NCBI GenBank assembly: GCA_041649015.1
Contig: JBAZNU010000001.1
Span: forward strand, 62,001 to 126,000
DNA length: 64,000 nt
Reading direction: 5' to 3'
From: Ignavibacteria bacterium
Lineage (GTDB): Bacteria; Bacteroidota; Ignavibacteria; Tepidaquicellales; Tepidaquicellaceae
Shown: positions 51,250 to 60,236 of the stretch, in pieces
Layout of the letters: each line of letters opens with the position of its first letter
How positions within the stretch are numbered: position 1 is the first letter of the stretch
Program-made: the position numbers and the translations under genes
Notes under the pieces: model-generated
What the model was told of the DNA's origin: nothing
The model's input: the letters and a program-made list of their open reading frames with translations, nothing else
Databases searched by the model: none

Positions 51250-52664
51250 ATCAGCACCTCCTCATTAATAACTTCGGGGAAAAGCTTTATAAAATGTGAA
51301 TACATCAGGTTTCTCAGAAGCAGTTTTTTATAATCCGCAGAACCCCTAACATCTGATATAGGCGATATTTCTTCTTGTAAGAATTCCATTGCTCTGTTAA
51401 TATTTTCAATATTAATTATTTTTTCTTCGATTAACTGAGAAGTTTTTTCGAGATACAAAGGTACAGGGGCAACTCCGCCAGCTGAGATGTGAACATCTCT
51501 GAATTTATTTTCTGAAACGTTGCATGAGAAGGCAGTGTTCACACTTGCTATATCAAGATACTTTCTTTTACAAACTTTTTCAAAACTGTTTTTAAAGGTA
51601 CTGTCTGGAATACTGAATGCTAGTTTCGTCATTACTTCATCGGCATTCTTATCAAGAGACTTATATCCTTTAAAATAATCCTTCAGGTAAATCTCTCTTG
51701 CATTACCTTTACCGAGCAGTGTTATTCTTGCGTTCAGGGAAAGGAAGAATACTGTCATATCTCCTATAGGCGAAGCATTGTTTATATTACCTCCGACAGT
51801 AGCCCTGTATCTAATTTGTCTCGAACCGAACAGCTCGGCGACATTTTTAAATTCAGGGAACATTCTGCTAAATATTGCTGAAGATTCAAGGTCTGCCACC
51901 GAAGCCGCTGCAGATACAATGCAATTATTTCCGGCAATTTTAACCATCTCATCGGAAATCATTTCAGACATCAGAGAAATATCACTATTTGAAATTGTAT
52001 CTCCCTTCTGAACATAAATATCCGTACCGCCTGATACGATTTGCTTTACGCCATCGTAAGAATGCAAAGGTTTTGTTTTTGCAATCTGTTTCAGCTTTGA
52101 TGCTACTAATTTAAAATATTCAGGTATCAGTTTATTATCAGACAGAAACATTAATCTGTCTGAACTGATTTCCTTCTTGTTTAATATATTAATTACTTCT
52201 TCAGCGGAACTCAGAATACCCTTATGCCCTGTACATCTGCAGAGGTTCCCCGTCAGGTAATCTTTTACCGTTTTTATATCGAACACATCCGAAGTTAGTA
52301 AATATGTAGAAAATGACATTACAAATCCGGGAGTGCAGAACCCGCACTGCGTCCCGCCGTTACTCACAAGAAACTGCTGGAACAGATTCATCCCGTCAAT
52401 ATTCAGACCTTCAACTGAAACAAGATGCTTGCCGTCTATATCGCCAAGTGGCAGCAGACAGGAATTAATATTTTTATAGTGTACGTAATTTCCAGTTAGC
52501 TTACCAACGAGTACTGTACAAGCTCCGCAATCGCCTTCTCTGCAGCCTTCTTTAGTACCCTTCAGTTCCTTCATATTCCTTAAAAAATCAAGCACTGTCA
52601 TTGCAGGATTGAAGTCACCTGAAATAATTTCCTTATTGCAAATAAATTTTAGTTGTACCTTCAT
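51246..52664 (-). CDS. xdhA: Xanthine dehydrogenase small subunit (2Fe-2S plus FAD)
   Basis: A 472-residue subunit. N-terminal [2Fe-2S] domains are shown by GCREGDCGACTVL...NSC and GTQCGFCTPGFVM...NLCRCTGH. The FAD domain from ~205 is shown by QIVSGGTDIYVQK and RATVGGNINNASPIGD. The FAD domain passes electrons to NAD+, which the operon at 17950-30055 lacks. It lies 14 bp after the asparaginase-like gene and is co-transcribed with it. Confidence 0.94.
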   Translation of the reverse strand: MKVQLKFICNKEIISGDFNPAMTVLDFLRNMKELKGTKEGCREGDCGACTVLVGKLTGNYVHYKNINSCLLPLGDIDGKHLVSVEGLNIDGMNLFQQFLVSNGGTQCGFCTPGFVMSFSTYLLTSDVFDIKTVKDYLTGNLCRCTGHKGILSSAEEVINILNKKEISSDRLMFLSDNKLIPEYFKLVASKLKQIAKTKPLHSYDGVKQIVSGGTDIYVQKGDTISNSDISLMSEMISDEMVKIAGNNCIVSAAASVADLESSAIFSRMFPEFKNVAELFGSRQIRYRATVGGNINNASPIGDMTVFFLSLNARITLLGKGNAREIYLKDYFKGYKSLDKNADEVMTKLAFSIPDSTFKNSFEKVCKRKYLDIASVNTAFSCNVSENKFRDVHISAGGVAPVPLYLEKTSQLIEEKIINIENINRAMEFLQEEISPISDVRGSADYKKLLLRNLMYSHFIKLFPEVINEEVLI

Positions 52665-52678
52665 AATGATTTAAATTC

Positions 52679-53668
52679 TTATATTAAGCTTAAAGACTGC
52701 TTTAATACATTCTTCTCTGAATCCGAATAAACTGCATATTCAAATCCCTTCTGAATTGCAAAAGCTCCGTGCTCTCCAAACTTATTCAGAGCAAGAAATC
52801 CGACCTGAAGGTCTTTAGACTTCTCTTTGTTTATTCTAACAATTCTCTCTATAGCCCCTTTGCATGCATCAGCAGGACTGTAACCGTTGCGCATTAATTC
52901 GACAACCGTATGTCCTCCTGCAATACGTATAACCTCTTCCCCCACTCCTGTTGCTACAGCAGCACCAACTTCATTATCGACATAAAGAGCAGCGCCAATA
53001 ATCGGTGAATCACCAACTCTGCCGTGCATCTTAAACTTCAAACCGCTTGTTGTACATGCTCCGGAAAGATTACCGCTTTTATCAATTGCAATCATTCCAA
53101 TTGTATCGTGAGAATTTTCCTCATCCCAGTCTTTCTTCTCCCATGGCTTATATATACCCGTCTTGAGCCACTCTTTCCATGCAGCTTCTGATTCAGGCGT
53201 TAGAAGATTCTCCTTTTTAAAATCGTTCTGCAAAGCAAACTGCAGGGCACCTTCACCCGCAAATACTATATGCGGTGTCTTTTCCATCACAGCACGAGCA
53301 ACTGAAATTGGATGCTTGATGCCTTCAAGAAACATCACAGAGCCGCATCCGTAATTTTCATCCATGATGCATGCATCAAGCGTTACATGACCGTCACTGT
53401 CAGGCAGACCTCCGTAACCGACTGTGTTTACCTTTGGATCAGCTTCGGTTACTTTTACTCCCGATTCAACAGCATCCAGCGCCCGTCCTCCGTTTGACAA
53501 AATTCTGAAAGCCTCTTCATTTGCAGGTATACCGAAATTCCAAGTGGAAAGAACCAAAGGCATATTAACCGTACCTTTTGCAAACCTGCTCAGGTTAAGT
53601 GGTTTCACGAACGGTATTGCTCCCGCGAACAATGAAACGTTCCTTATAAATTTTCTTCTGTTTATCAT
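52679..53668 (-). CDS. Ntn-hydrolase asparaginase-family protein (glycosylasparaginase/isoaspartyl peptidase)
   Basis: A 329-residue exported Ntn hydrolase. NRRKFIRNVSLFAGAIPF is a twin-arginine-like signal. WNFGIPANEEAF, GGLPDSDGHVTLDACIMD and the self-cleavage site HD-TIGMIAID place the nucleophile at Thr189. TSGLKFKMHGRVGDSPIIGA and GVGEEVIRIAGGHT are the substrate pocket. It resembles N4-(beta-N-acetylglucosaminyl)-L-asparaginase more than plain asparaginase. As first gene of the xanthine dehydrogenase operon, 14 bp before xdhA, its biological link to purine oxidation is unexplained; nitrogen scavenging is the simplest reading. Confidence 0.9.
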   Translation of the reverse strand: MINRRKFIRNVSLFAGAIPFVKPLNLSRFAKGTVNMPLVLSTWNFGIPANEEAFRILSNGGRALDAVESGVKVTEADPKVNTVGYGGLPDSDGHVTLDACIMDENYGCGSVMFLEGIKHPISVARAVMEKTPHIVFAGEGALQFALQNDFKKENLLTPESEAAWKEWLKTGIYKPWEKKDWDEENSHDTIGMIAIDKSGNLSGACTTSGLKFKMHGRVGDSPIIGAALYVDNEVGAAVATGVGEEVIRIAGGHTVVELMRNGYSPADACKGAIERIVRINKEKSKDLQVGFLALNKFGEHGAFAIQKGFEYAVYSDSEKNVLKQSLSLI

Positions 53669-53914
53669 AAGGTGTATTTGTTTTGTGTAATTAAATTATA
53701 TTAGAGTAAATATTAAAGTCGTTAATAAGTACACAATTTTATTTGGGTTGCCCTTAAACGAACTAAAATAAAAACTTTATCGTTTAACCTATTATAAAGT
53801 CAAATATTAATTGATTTTTCACAATCTTAATTTAATCCATATAATTATTAATATTTACTTTATTTTTCTTATTTTGTAATTTGACAAATAATTTAATAAT
53901 TGAAAGGTAGAAAA
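53669..53914. promoter_or_regulatory. AT-rich promoter region between divergent asparaginase and icd
   Basis: A 246-bp spacer, extremely AT-rich. It must hold promoters for both divergent genes. The icd side has AATTTGACAAATAATT and GAAAGG 8 bp before the ATG at 53915. No consensus promoter is assigned. Confidence 0.5.
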
Positions 53915-55354
53915 ATGGCAAAAATCCCTATTACAGTTGCGTATGGCGACGGAATCGGTCCCGAGATTATGGATGCGACTTTAAAAATTATTCACGCGGC
54001 AGGTGCTGAACTCGATATTGAAACTATTGAGATTGGAGAAAAAGTTTATTTAAACGGAAACTCTACAGGTATTGCTGCTGAATCATGGGATTCACTTAAA
54101 CGGACTAAGGTATTCCTAAAAGCTCCTATCACAACCCCTCAGGGCAGCGGTTATCAAAGCTTAAATGTTGCCACAAGAAAAATGTTCGGACTTTACGCAA
54201 ACGTAAGACCATGTGTTTCTTATCATCCTTTCATCAGAACAAAGCATACTGTAATGGATATTGTTATAATTAGGGAAAATGAAGAAGACCTTTATGCGGG
54301 TATTGAGTACAAACAATCGAGACAGGTTACACAAGCATTGAAGATTATCTCAAGACCCGGAACAGAAAAGATTGTTAGATATGCATTCGAGTTTGCAACG
54401 AACAACAACAGAAAGAAGGTTACGTGTTTCATAAAGGATAATATTATGAAAATCACGGACGGTATGTTCCATAGGATTTTTAACGAAATAGGCGAGGAAT
54501 ATCCCGATCTTGAAAAAGAAGTTTGGATTGTTGATATAGGTGCAGCTAAACTCGCAACTACACCCGAGCAGTTCGACGTTATCGTTATGGAAAATCTTTA
54601 CGGTGATATTCTTTCAGACGTTACTGCCCAGATGACAGGCTCCGTTGGACTCGCAGGCTCTGCAAACATCGGTGAGGAGTTTGCAATGTTCGAAGCTATT
54701 CACGGATCAGCTCCAAAAAGAGCAGGGCAGAATTCTGCGAACCCTTCAGGATTACTCCTTGGCGCTGTCATGATGCTTGTTCATATAGGACAACCGGAAG
54801 TTGCCGCAAAAGTTCATAACGCCTGGCTAAAAACTCTCGAGGACGGAATTCATACCTATGACGTTAACGACGAGGTTCATCACACAACACCCGTTGGCAC
54901 AAAGGAATTCGCTCAGGCAGTAATTGAACGCATAGGTCAAATGCCATCGTCCTTTAAAGTTATTGAATATTCATCAAATCCTTCGCACAGAGTTGGTTCC
55001 GTTTCCGAAAAGAAACGGGATGAAGAAAGAAAGGACCTTGTGGGCGTTGACGTTTTCCTTGACTGGAACAGCGGTAAGCCTGCCGACCTTGGGAATATGC
55101 TGACACGAATTAAGTCTGATAATCTTAAACTTATTACTATCAGCAACAGAGGAGTCAATGTTTATCCGGACGGCTCTCCATACATAAACTGCGTTGACCA
55201 GTACAGATGCAGGTTTATGAGCAAGGAAAAAGGCGGGATAATAACTCACAACAATATAATTGACCTTCTTGCTAAATTAAGAGAAACCGGTTTTGATTTT
55301 ATTAAAATTGAAAATCTTTACAACTTCGACGGCTCTGCTGGATTTTCTAATTAA
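53915..55354 (+). CDS. icd: Isocitrate dehydrogenase
   Basis: A 479-residue decarboxylating isocitrate dehydrogenase of the TCA cycle. Family blocks are AYGDGIGPEIMDATLKII, KAPITTPQGSGYQSLN, KMFGLYANVRPCVSYHP, IIRENEEDLYAGIEYKQS and FEAIHGSAPKRAGQNSANPS. The C-terminal ~140 residues are an extension found in the long Thermus/Bacteroidota-type enzyme (KKRDEERKDLVGVDVFLDW). Cofactor preference was not decided from the sequence. The start is ATG 53915 with GAAAGG upstream; a longer in-frame start gives MKGRK and is not preferred. It is followed after 10 bp by the pterin dehydratase gene. Confidence 0.94.
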   Translation: MAKIPITVAYGDGIGPEIMDATLKIIHAAGAELDIETIEIGEKVYLNGNSTGIAAESWDSLKRTKVFLKAPITTPQGSGYQSLNVATRKMFGLYANVRPCVSYHPFIRTKHTVMDIVIIRENEEDLYAGIEYKQSRQVTQALKIISRPGTEKIVRYAFEFATNNNRKKVTCFIKDNIMKITDGMFHRIFNEIGEEYPDLEKEVWIVDIGAAKLATTPEQFDVIVMENLYGDILSDVTAQMTGSVGLAGSANIGEEFAMFEAIHGSAPKRAGQNSANPSGLLLGAVMMLVHIGQPEVAAKVHNAWLKTLEDGIHTYDVNDEVHHTTPVGTKEFAQAVIERIGQMPSSFKVIEYSSNPSHRVGSVSEKKRDEERKDLVGVDVFLDWNSGKPADLGNMLTRIKSDNLKLITISNRGVNVYPDGSPYINCVDQYRCRFMSKEKGGIITHNNIIDLLAKLRETGFDFIKIENLYNFDGSAGFSN

Positions 55355-55364
55355 ATAACACACG

Positions 55365-55646
55365 ATGGAAAAAATTAATCCTGATTTGGTTATTGAAAGA
55401 ATTAAAGAAGTAAAAGGATGGTTCGTTGACGGTAATGCTATTAAGAAAACCTTCAAAACAAAAGGCTGGCCATCAACTGTGGGTCTCGTTTCAACAATAG
55501 GAACAATCTGCCAGCAGTTCGACCATCATCCCGATTATCTTTTAATGAAGTACGCTGAAATTGAAGTATCATTCTCAACACATACAGCCGGGGGCATTAC
55601 ACAAAAAGATATTGACATAGCTATTGAGATAAATAAGTATGCATAG
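55365..55646 (+). CDS. phhB: 4a-hydroxytetrahydrobiopterin dehydratase
   Basis: A 93-residue pterin-4a-carbinolamine dehydratase-family protein. The motif FDHHPDYLLMKYAEIEVSF contains the His-His-Pro pterin site, followed by THTAGGITQKDIDIAIEINK. It would recycle the pterin cofactor of aromatic amino acid hydroxylases, which agrees with the fumarylacetoacetase at 11890. Some family members serve other, still unknown roles in moco-related biosynthesis. It lies 10 bp after icd and 3 bp before chrA. Confidence 0.9.
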   Translation: MEKINPDLVIERIKEVKGWFVDGNAIKKTFKTKGWPSTVGLVSTIGTICQQFDHHPDYLLMKYAEIEVSFSTHTAGGITQKDIDIAIEINKYA

Positions 55647-55649
55647 TAA

Positions 55650-56822
55650 ATGCAGATTACCAATCTAAAGATATTTAAGTATTTTTTATATCTTGGTGTA
55701 GCGGGCTTTGGAGGACCTCTTGCTATAATTGATTATATAAGACGCGACCTTGTTTTTGATAAAAAATGGATGACACTCGATGAGTTCAAAAGTTATTTCG
55801 GTTTCTCACAAATCTGCCCCGGTCCTCTTGCATTTCAGTTTGCTTTATATTTCTGTTATTTTAAAAAAGGATTCTGGGCGGCAGTACTTGCAGGTATCGG
55901 ATTGGTTCTTCCCTCTTTCGTTTTCGTTCTTTTATTTTCTATCTTCTACAAAGAATTCAGGGACGTTAATTATGTTGCTTGGGCCCTTTACGGAATCAGT
56001 CCTGTTATTATCGCAATCATTTTTTATTCGGGTTACAACCTTAGCCGAAACGTGTTTCAAAAGGATGTATTCCAGTATGTTCTGTTCTTTTCGGCAATTG
56101 CAGTTTCAGTATTTCTTAAACTGCACATTCTTTTACTTATTGTTTTATTCGCTGCAATAGCTTTGATTTATTATTCTGTAGAAAAAGAGGTTAAAAGTAA
56201 CAAGGTGAATTCCTTCAGTATTTTATTATACAGCGGTTTAATTCTTGCTCTGAAAGATTTCTCCGGAGCTATCCTCAATTTCCTTAACCACCTTAACAGC
56301 AAGCTGCTTGATATTGTTTACGTTTTTATGAAGGCAGGCGGACTGACGTACGGCAGCGGATTCGTTATAATAGGAGTACTCAGAGAAGATGTTGTTGTAA
56401 ACTTTCAGTGGCTTACATCAAAAGAATTTCTTGACGGAATTGCATTCGGTCAGATTACTCCGGGTCCGGTGGTTATTACATCGACTTTTATCGGATACAT
56501 GGTATCAGGGTTTTTAGGATCACTGCTCGCAACAGTTTCGGTCTTCCTTCCTTCGTTTGTTTTAGTAATGATTGTCGCCCAGATAATCGAAAAGATTAAG
56601 GACAACTTCTATCTTCTGTCGGCTTTGAAGGGCGCAAACGCAGCCGCAATAGCGGCAATCATTACAGTTGCATATTTTCTTTCTTATGATGCAATAATTG
56701 ATTTGTGGTCTTTAGTATTATTTTTGCTGGCGGGGCTTGTTCTCTTTTCTACTAAACTCAAACCATACTATTTAATAATTATAGCAGCTGCTGTAGGTAT
56801 AGTTATAAAGTTTTATACTTAA
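55650..56822 (+). CDS. chrA: ChrA-family chromate transporter
   Basis: A 390-residue, two-domain CHR membrane protein with about 10 TM segments. Each half carries a related motif: FGGPLAIIDYIRRDL, FGFSQICPGPLAFQFAL and KKGFWAAVLAGIGLVLPSF in the first half; GSGFVIIGVLREDVV, FGQITPGPVVITSTF and GFLGSLLATVSVFLPSFV in the second. ChrA proteins are chromate/sulfate antiporters, but many members have unproven substrates. Its TAA overlaps the histidine kinase TAA on the opposite strand, sharing the TTAA at 56819-56822. Confidence 0.9.
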   Translation: MQITNLKIFKYFLYLGVAGFGGPLAIIDYIRRDLVFDKKWMTLDEFKSYFGFSQICPGPLAFQFALYFCYFKKGFWAAVLAGIGLVLPSFVFVLLFSIFYKEFRDVNYVAWALYGISPVIIAIIFYSGYNLSRNVFQKDVFQYVLFFSAIAVSVFLKLHILLLIVLFAAIALIYYSVEKEVKSNKVNSFSILLYSGLILALKDFSGAILNFLNHLNSKLLDIVYVFMKAGGLTYGSGFVIIGVLREDVVVNFQWLTSKEFLDGIAFGQITPGPVVITSTFIGYMVSGFLGSLLATVSVFLPSFVLVMIVAQIIEKIKDNFYLLSALKGANAAAIAAIITVAYFLSYDAIIDLWSLVLFLLAGLVLFSTKLKPYYLIIIAAAVGIVIKFYT

Positions 56823-58204
56823 ATATGCGGTAGCGTAATTACAAACTCTGTTCCTTTTCTTCCTTCTTTTGTAATCCTTGAGGGACTGTGAAAAGTTATC
56901 TCGCCGTCATGCTGTTCAATTATTTCCTTTACAACTGAAAGTCCCAGACCTGTTCCTTCAATTCCTTTTTTTCTTACATTGTTAGCTCTGTAAAAATCGT
57001 GAAACATTTTCCCCTTATCCTCATCTGGAATACCCATGCCGTCATCCGCTACAACAATCTCTATTTCACCGTTATCAATATTTCTCAGAAATATTCTGAC
57101 TTCTCCACCGGGCGAATTATATTTAACTGCATTACCTACCAAATTTGATACAACGAGTTCAAAAAGAGGTCTGTCAAGTTTAACCTTTTTCTTATTATTT
57201 CTGTCATCTAAAATTTTAACATCGACATTCATACTATGGATTTGTGACTCTTTCTTTAAAATAGTATCGTTAAAGAGTTCAATTAAATCAACTTCTTCTT
57301 TTGAAAGTGTGTCCAGCAGCTTTAGTTTGGATATCTTTAATATATCATTAATAATCGCAATAGCTTCTTCTGTTCTTATTCTTGTCCGTTTAATTTTATC
57401 GCTTACTTCATTGCTTACCTCCCCAGTAAACCCGTTGAGTATCAAATCAATGTTCGACTGTGCACCAACAAGTGGACTCTTGATTTCATGTACGATACCC
57501 ATAGTATATTTCATCTTGGTCTTTTCTGCATCACGAAGCCTGTTAATAGCAAGCTTTAATTGCTGCGACCTTTGATAGTGCGAGCGTGCAACAGTGTTGG
57601 CAAGATACACACTTACAATCATCATAGTGCCGAATGAAGAAATTACTATAAGTATATACTTGTAATTATCGAATAAAGGAGCCTCAAGCAGATTACCGAA
57701 ACTATGATGTGGTACTACACCGTAATACTCCAGAAATGAAAATGTTCCGAGATATGCAACAATTATCCCGCATATTATATATACAATGTATCCCGGAAGT
57801 ATAAGACTTCCGATTATCATGTGAAATACAAAGAACATGTAAAATGGACTTTCAATCCCGCCTGAATAGTAAGAAATTAGCGCTATAGCAAGCAGGTCAA
57901 TTATTATCTGATTAAAAGCAAAATGCAGCTGGTTAAATCCGTATTCAGAGTTTTCAACAAAACCTGAATTTTCCATGAAGCTGAATCCTATATTTAGTAC
58001 GAATAGTCCCACCGCAATCATTGCATAAGCCCAGAGTTGCTCGGATGTAAAATTAATGCCAAAAAATTCTTGTGTAAAAACTACAAAGAGTGCAAAGCCT
58101 GCAACGATAATGAATCGCAGCTTTATAAGCCACTTGTTTCGGGAAGATATTAGTGACCACAGCTGCTCGAAATCTATCGTATTTGGTGGTATGAAGTTTA
58201 GCAC
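56819..58204 (-). CDS. Membrane-bound sensor histidine kinase
   Basis: A 461-residue kinase. Six predicted TM segments lie near residues 28-48, 56-76, 98-114, 119-140, 141-160 and 182-204. The phospho-acceptor His239 is in GIVHEIKSPLVGAQ, and the catalytic domain has the N-box VVSNLVGNAVKYN, G1 VADDGMGIPDED and G2 EGTGLGLSVVKEI. The partner response regulator is not in the window (orphan kinase). The start is GTG at 58204; no ATG fits. It is convergent with chrA. Confidence 0.9.
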   Translation of the reverse strand: MLNFIPPNTIDFEQLWSLISSRNKWLIKLRFIIVAGFALFVVFTQEFFGINFTSEQLWAYAMIAVGLFVLNIGFSFMENSGFVENSEYGFNQLHFAFNQIIIDLLAIALISYYSGGIESPFYMFFVFHMIIGSLILPGYIVYIICGIIVAYLGTFSFLEYYGVVPHHSFGNLLEAPLFDNYKYILIVISSFGTMMIVSVYLANTVARSHYQRSQQLKLAINRLRDAEKTKMKYTMGIVHEIKSPLVGAQSNIDLILNGFTGEVSNEVSDKIKRTRIRTEEAIAIINDILKISKLKLLDTLSKEEVDLIELFNDTILKKESQIHSMNVDVKILDDRNNKKKVKLDRPLFELVVSNLVGNAVKYNSPGGEVRIFLRNIDNGEIEIVVADDGMGIPDEDKGKMFHDFYRANNVRKKGIEGTGLGLSVVKEIIEQHDGEITFHSPSRITKEGRKGTEFVITLPHI

Positions 58205-58273
58205 ATTAAATAAGGTTTAGATTGTTATAATAAATTTATTTCATCTGTAAGGGAAATGAAATAAATCTATTTA

Positions 58274-58471
58274 TTAATAATAAATGTTAGTAACATCTAT
58301 TATCTCTGCTTCTTTGTCCCGCTCTTTCAGGAAATTTATAAACTCTGAGTTACGGTATTCATCCTTCGTTTTTTCAAATTCGCTCATCAAGGCTGCAATT
58401 TTTTCATACTTTAAGGAGCTCTTGAAAAAATTCAAATCCTCTTTATCGTCGAATATTCTGTAGTAAAACAT
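58274..58471 (-). CDS. Small protein of unknown function, 65 residues
   Basis: A short acidic and Lys-rich alpha-helical protein: MFYYRIFDDKEDLNFFKSSL at the N-terminus, ending VTNIYY. No family recognised. It is supported by a perfect RBS, GGAGG 7 bp before the ATG, and by lying 26 bp after the acyl-CoA dehydrogenase gene in the same direction. Probably translated from the fatty-acid operon mRNA. It could be a small partner or regulator of the dehydrogenase. It ends 69 bp before the kinase gene. Confidence 0.7.
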   Translation of the reverse strand: MFYYRIFDDKEDLNFFKSSLKYEKIAALMSEFEKTKDEYRNSEFINFLKERDKEAEIIDVTNIYY

Positions 58472-58497
58472 TTTTAATCCTCCAACTATAAATAATT

Positions 58498-60219
58498 TTA
58501 AACTAAAATTTTATCGGCATGCAGCAGGTCAGAAAATAATTCGTTCTTTATTGTATCTGCATTCTTCTTCGCATTTGCAAGCGAAGTTATTATGTATCTG
58601 TTTGCAGTGAATATTTTCTTATCGCTCTTCTCTGCCTCGTCAAGCAGCATGTAACCAACGAATACATAAGAATAAAGCTCAACAAGGTCTTTCGCCGCTA
58701 CATCCTGAAATGCCGTGTCTTTCTTATCCATTACGTATTTCAGGCAGTCATAAAAGATATTGCGGATTTCTTTTACGTAATTCGCAAGCCTCTCCAGCCC
58801 TCCTGGATATTGTTTCTTCTCTTTCTTATCAAAATGCTCTTTAAGAATATCATTAATAACTCCGCTTATTGCTGCTACTATCTGTAACTGTGATGTCCCT
58901 TCATATATATTTGTTATACGGGCATCACGTACAAGCCTTTCTACCCTGAATTCCCGCATGTATCCTGTTCCGCCGTGTATTTGTAATGCATCGTATGCTA
59001 TTTTGTTTGCACATTCTGTTAAAATATATTTTGTAATCGGTGTTAAAAGGTTTGAAACTTTGGTTATATATTTTAATTCCTCTTTTAACTCTGTTACGGG
59101 CTTTCCTTCCTTTTTAAATTTTGTCATTTGGTAATCAAGCTTTTCTTTTAAATCAACATACATTCCCGCTGAATATAATAATGATCGGTTGTACTCAAGC
59201 ATCACTCTCATATCAATCAGTATATTAGCAACCGCAGGTATGTTGTATATCGCCTTCCCGAACTGCTCCCTGTCTTTTGCATACATCAATGCTTCCTCGT
59301 ATGCTGCTTGCGAAATGCCCAGTGCCTGCGCCGAAACACCCATTCTTGCTCTGAACATTAAATCTAACACATACTTTATTAGCCCGAATTTTCTCTGTCC
59401 AACTAATTCACAAGGTGTGTCATTGAACTGAAGTTCGCATGTCGGCGAACCGTGTATTCCGAGCTTATGCTCTATACGTCTTACTACTACTGTCTTGTCG
59501 GCTATACAGGCAAACATGCTCAGCCCGCGTCCGTCCTTTGTTCCCGCCTCAGAACGTGCTAATACAAGATGTACATGAGCATTCCCGTTTGTTATAAATC
59601 TTTTAACTCCTCGTAAAAACCATTTCCCGTTTTCATCCTGATACGCCTGAAGTTTCACTGCTTGCAAGTCAGAGCCGGCATCGGGTTCTGTTAATGCCAT
59701 CGCTCCCGTATACTGCCCCGTGCAAAATCCGGGAATATATTTTTCTTTCTGCTCCTCCGTCCCGTATTTCTCAATCATCTCAGCAATATCCTGCAAACCA
59801 AAAATATTCATAAGCGATGCATCTGCTCTTGATATTAATTCCGTAGCCATCATGTATATCGTAAGAGGAAAATTCATCCCGCCGTATTTATGCGGAAGTA
59901 CCATCCCCATCAGGTCTGCTTTCGTTAGCTCTTTCAGGTTTTCCTGTGTGCCTTTTGCATATTCAACTTTTCCGTTCTCGAAATGTGCACCCTCTACATC
60001 AACCTCCGATGCACGCTCTGCTATGTAGTTTCCGCAAAGATCTCCGACCATCTCGAGTACTTTTCTGTAATTCTCCATCGCATCTTCATAATTGACCGGA
60101 GCATGCTTGTATTCTTTTGAATACTCATAATTATTCTCAGCCATGTCAACTACCCTGCGGTAATCAAGGTTGTCGAAATGAAAGAGCAAATCGTTGTTAT
60201 CAGTGAAAAAATTTGGCAT
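58498..60219 (-). CDS. Acyl-CoA dehydrogenase
   Basis: A 573-residue flavoprotein removing the alpha/beta hydrogens of acyl-CoA in beta-oxidation. FAD and substrate sites are ALTEPDAGSDLQAVKL, KRFITNGNAHVH, ALQIHGGTGYMREFRVER and RITNIYEGTSQLQIVA, where YEGT carries the catalytic Glu. An insert of ~70 residues between ~350 and 420 and a ~120-residue C-terminal extension place it with longer bacterial relatives. The order EtfB-EtfA-ACAD on one strand (18-bp gap above) makes ETF its electron acceptor. Confidence 0.93.
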   Translation of the reverse strand: MPNFFTDNNDLLFHFDNLDYRRVVDMAENNYEYSKEYKHAPVNYEDAMENYRKVLEMVGDLCGNYIAERASEVDVEGAHFENGKVEYAKGTQENLKELTKADLMGMVLPHKYGGMNFPLTIYMMATELISRADASLMNIFGLQDIAEMIEKYGTEEQKEKYIPGFCTGQYTGAMALTEPDAGSDLQAVKLQAYQDENGKWFLRGVKRFITNGNAHVHLVLARSEAGTKDGRGLSMFACIADKTVVVRRIEHKLGIHGSPTCELQFNDTPCELVGQRKFGLIKYVLDLMFRARMGVSAQALGISQAAYEEALMYAKDREQFGKAIYNIPAVANILIDMRVMLEYNRSLLYSAGMYVDLKEKLDYQMTKFKKEGKPVTELKEELKYITKVSNLLTPITKYILTECANKIAYDALQIHGGTGYMREFRVERLVRDARITNIYEGTSQLQIVAAISGVINDILKEHFDKKEKKQYPGGLERLANYVKEIRNIFYDCLKYVMDKKDTAFQDVAAKDLVELYSYVFVGYMLLDEAEKSDKKIFTANRYIITSLANAKKNADTIKNELFSDLLHADKILV

Positions 60220-60236
60220 TATATTCTGTTATATTT

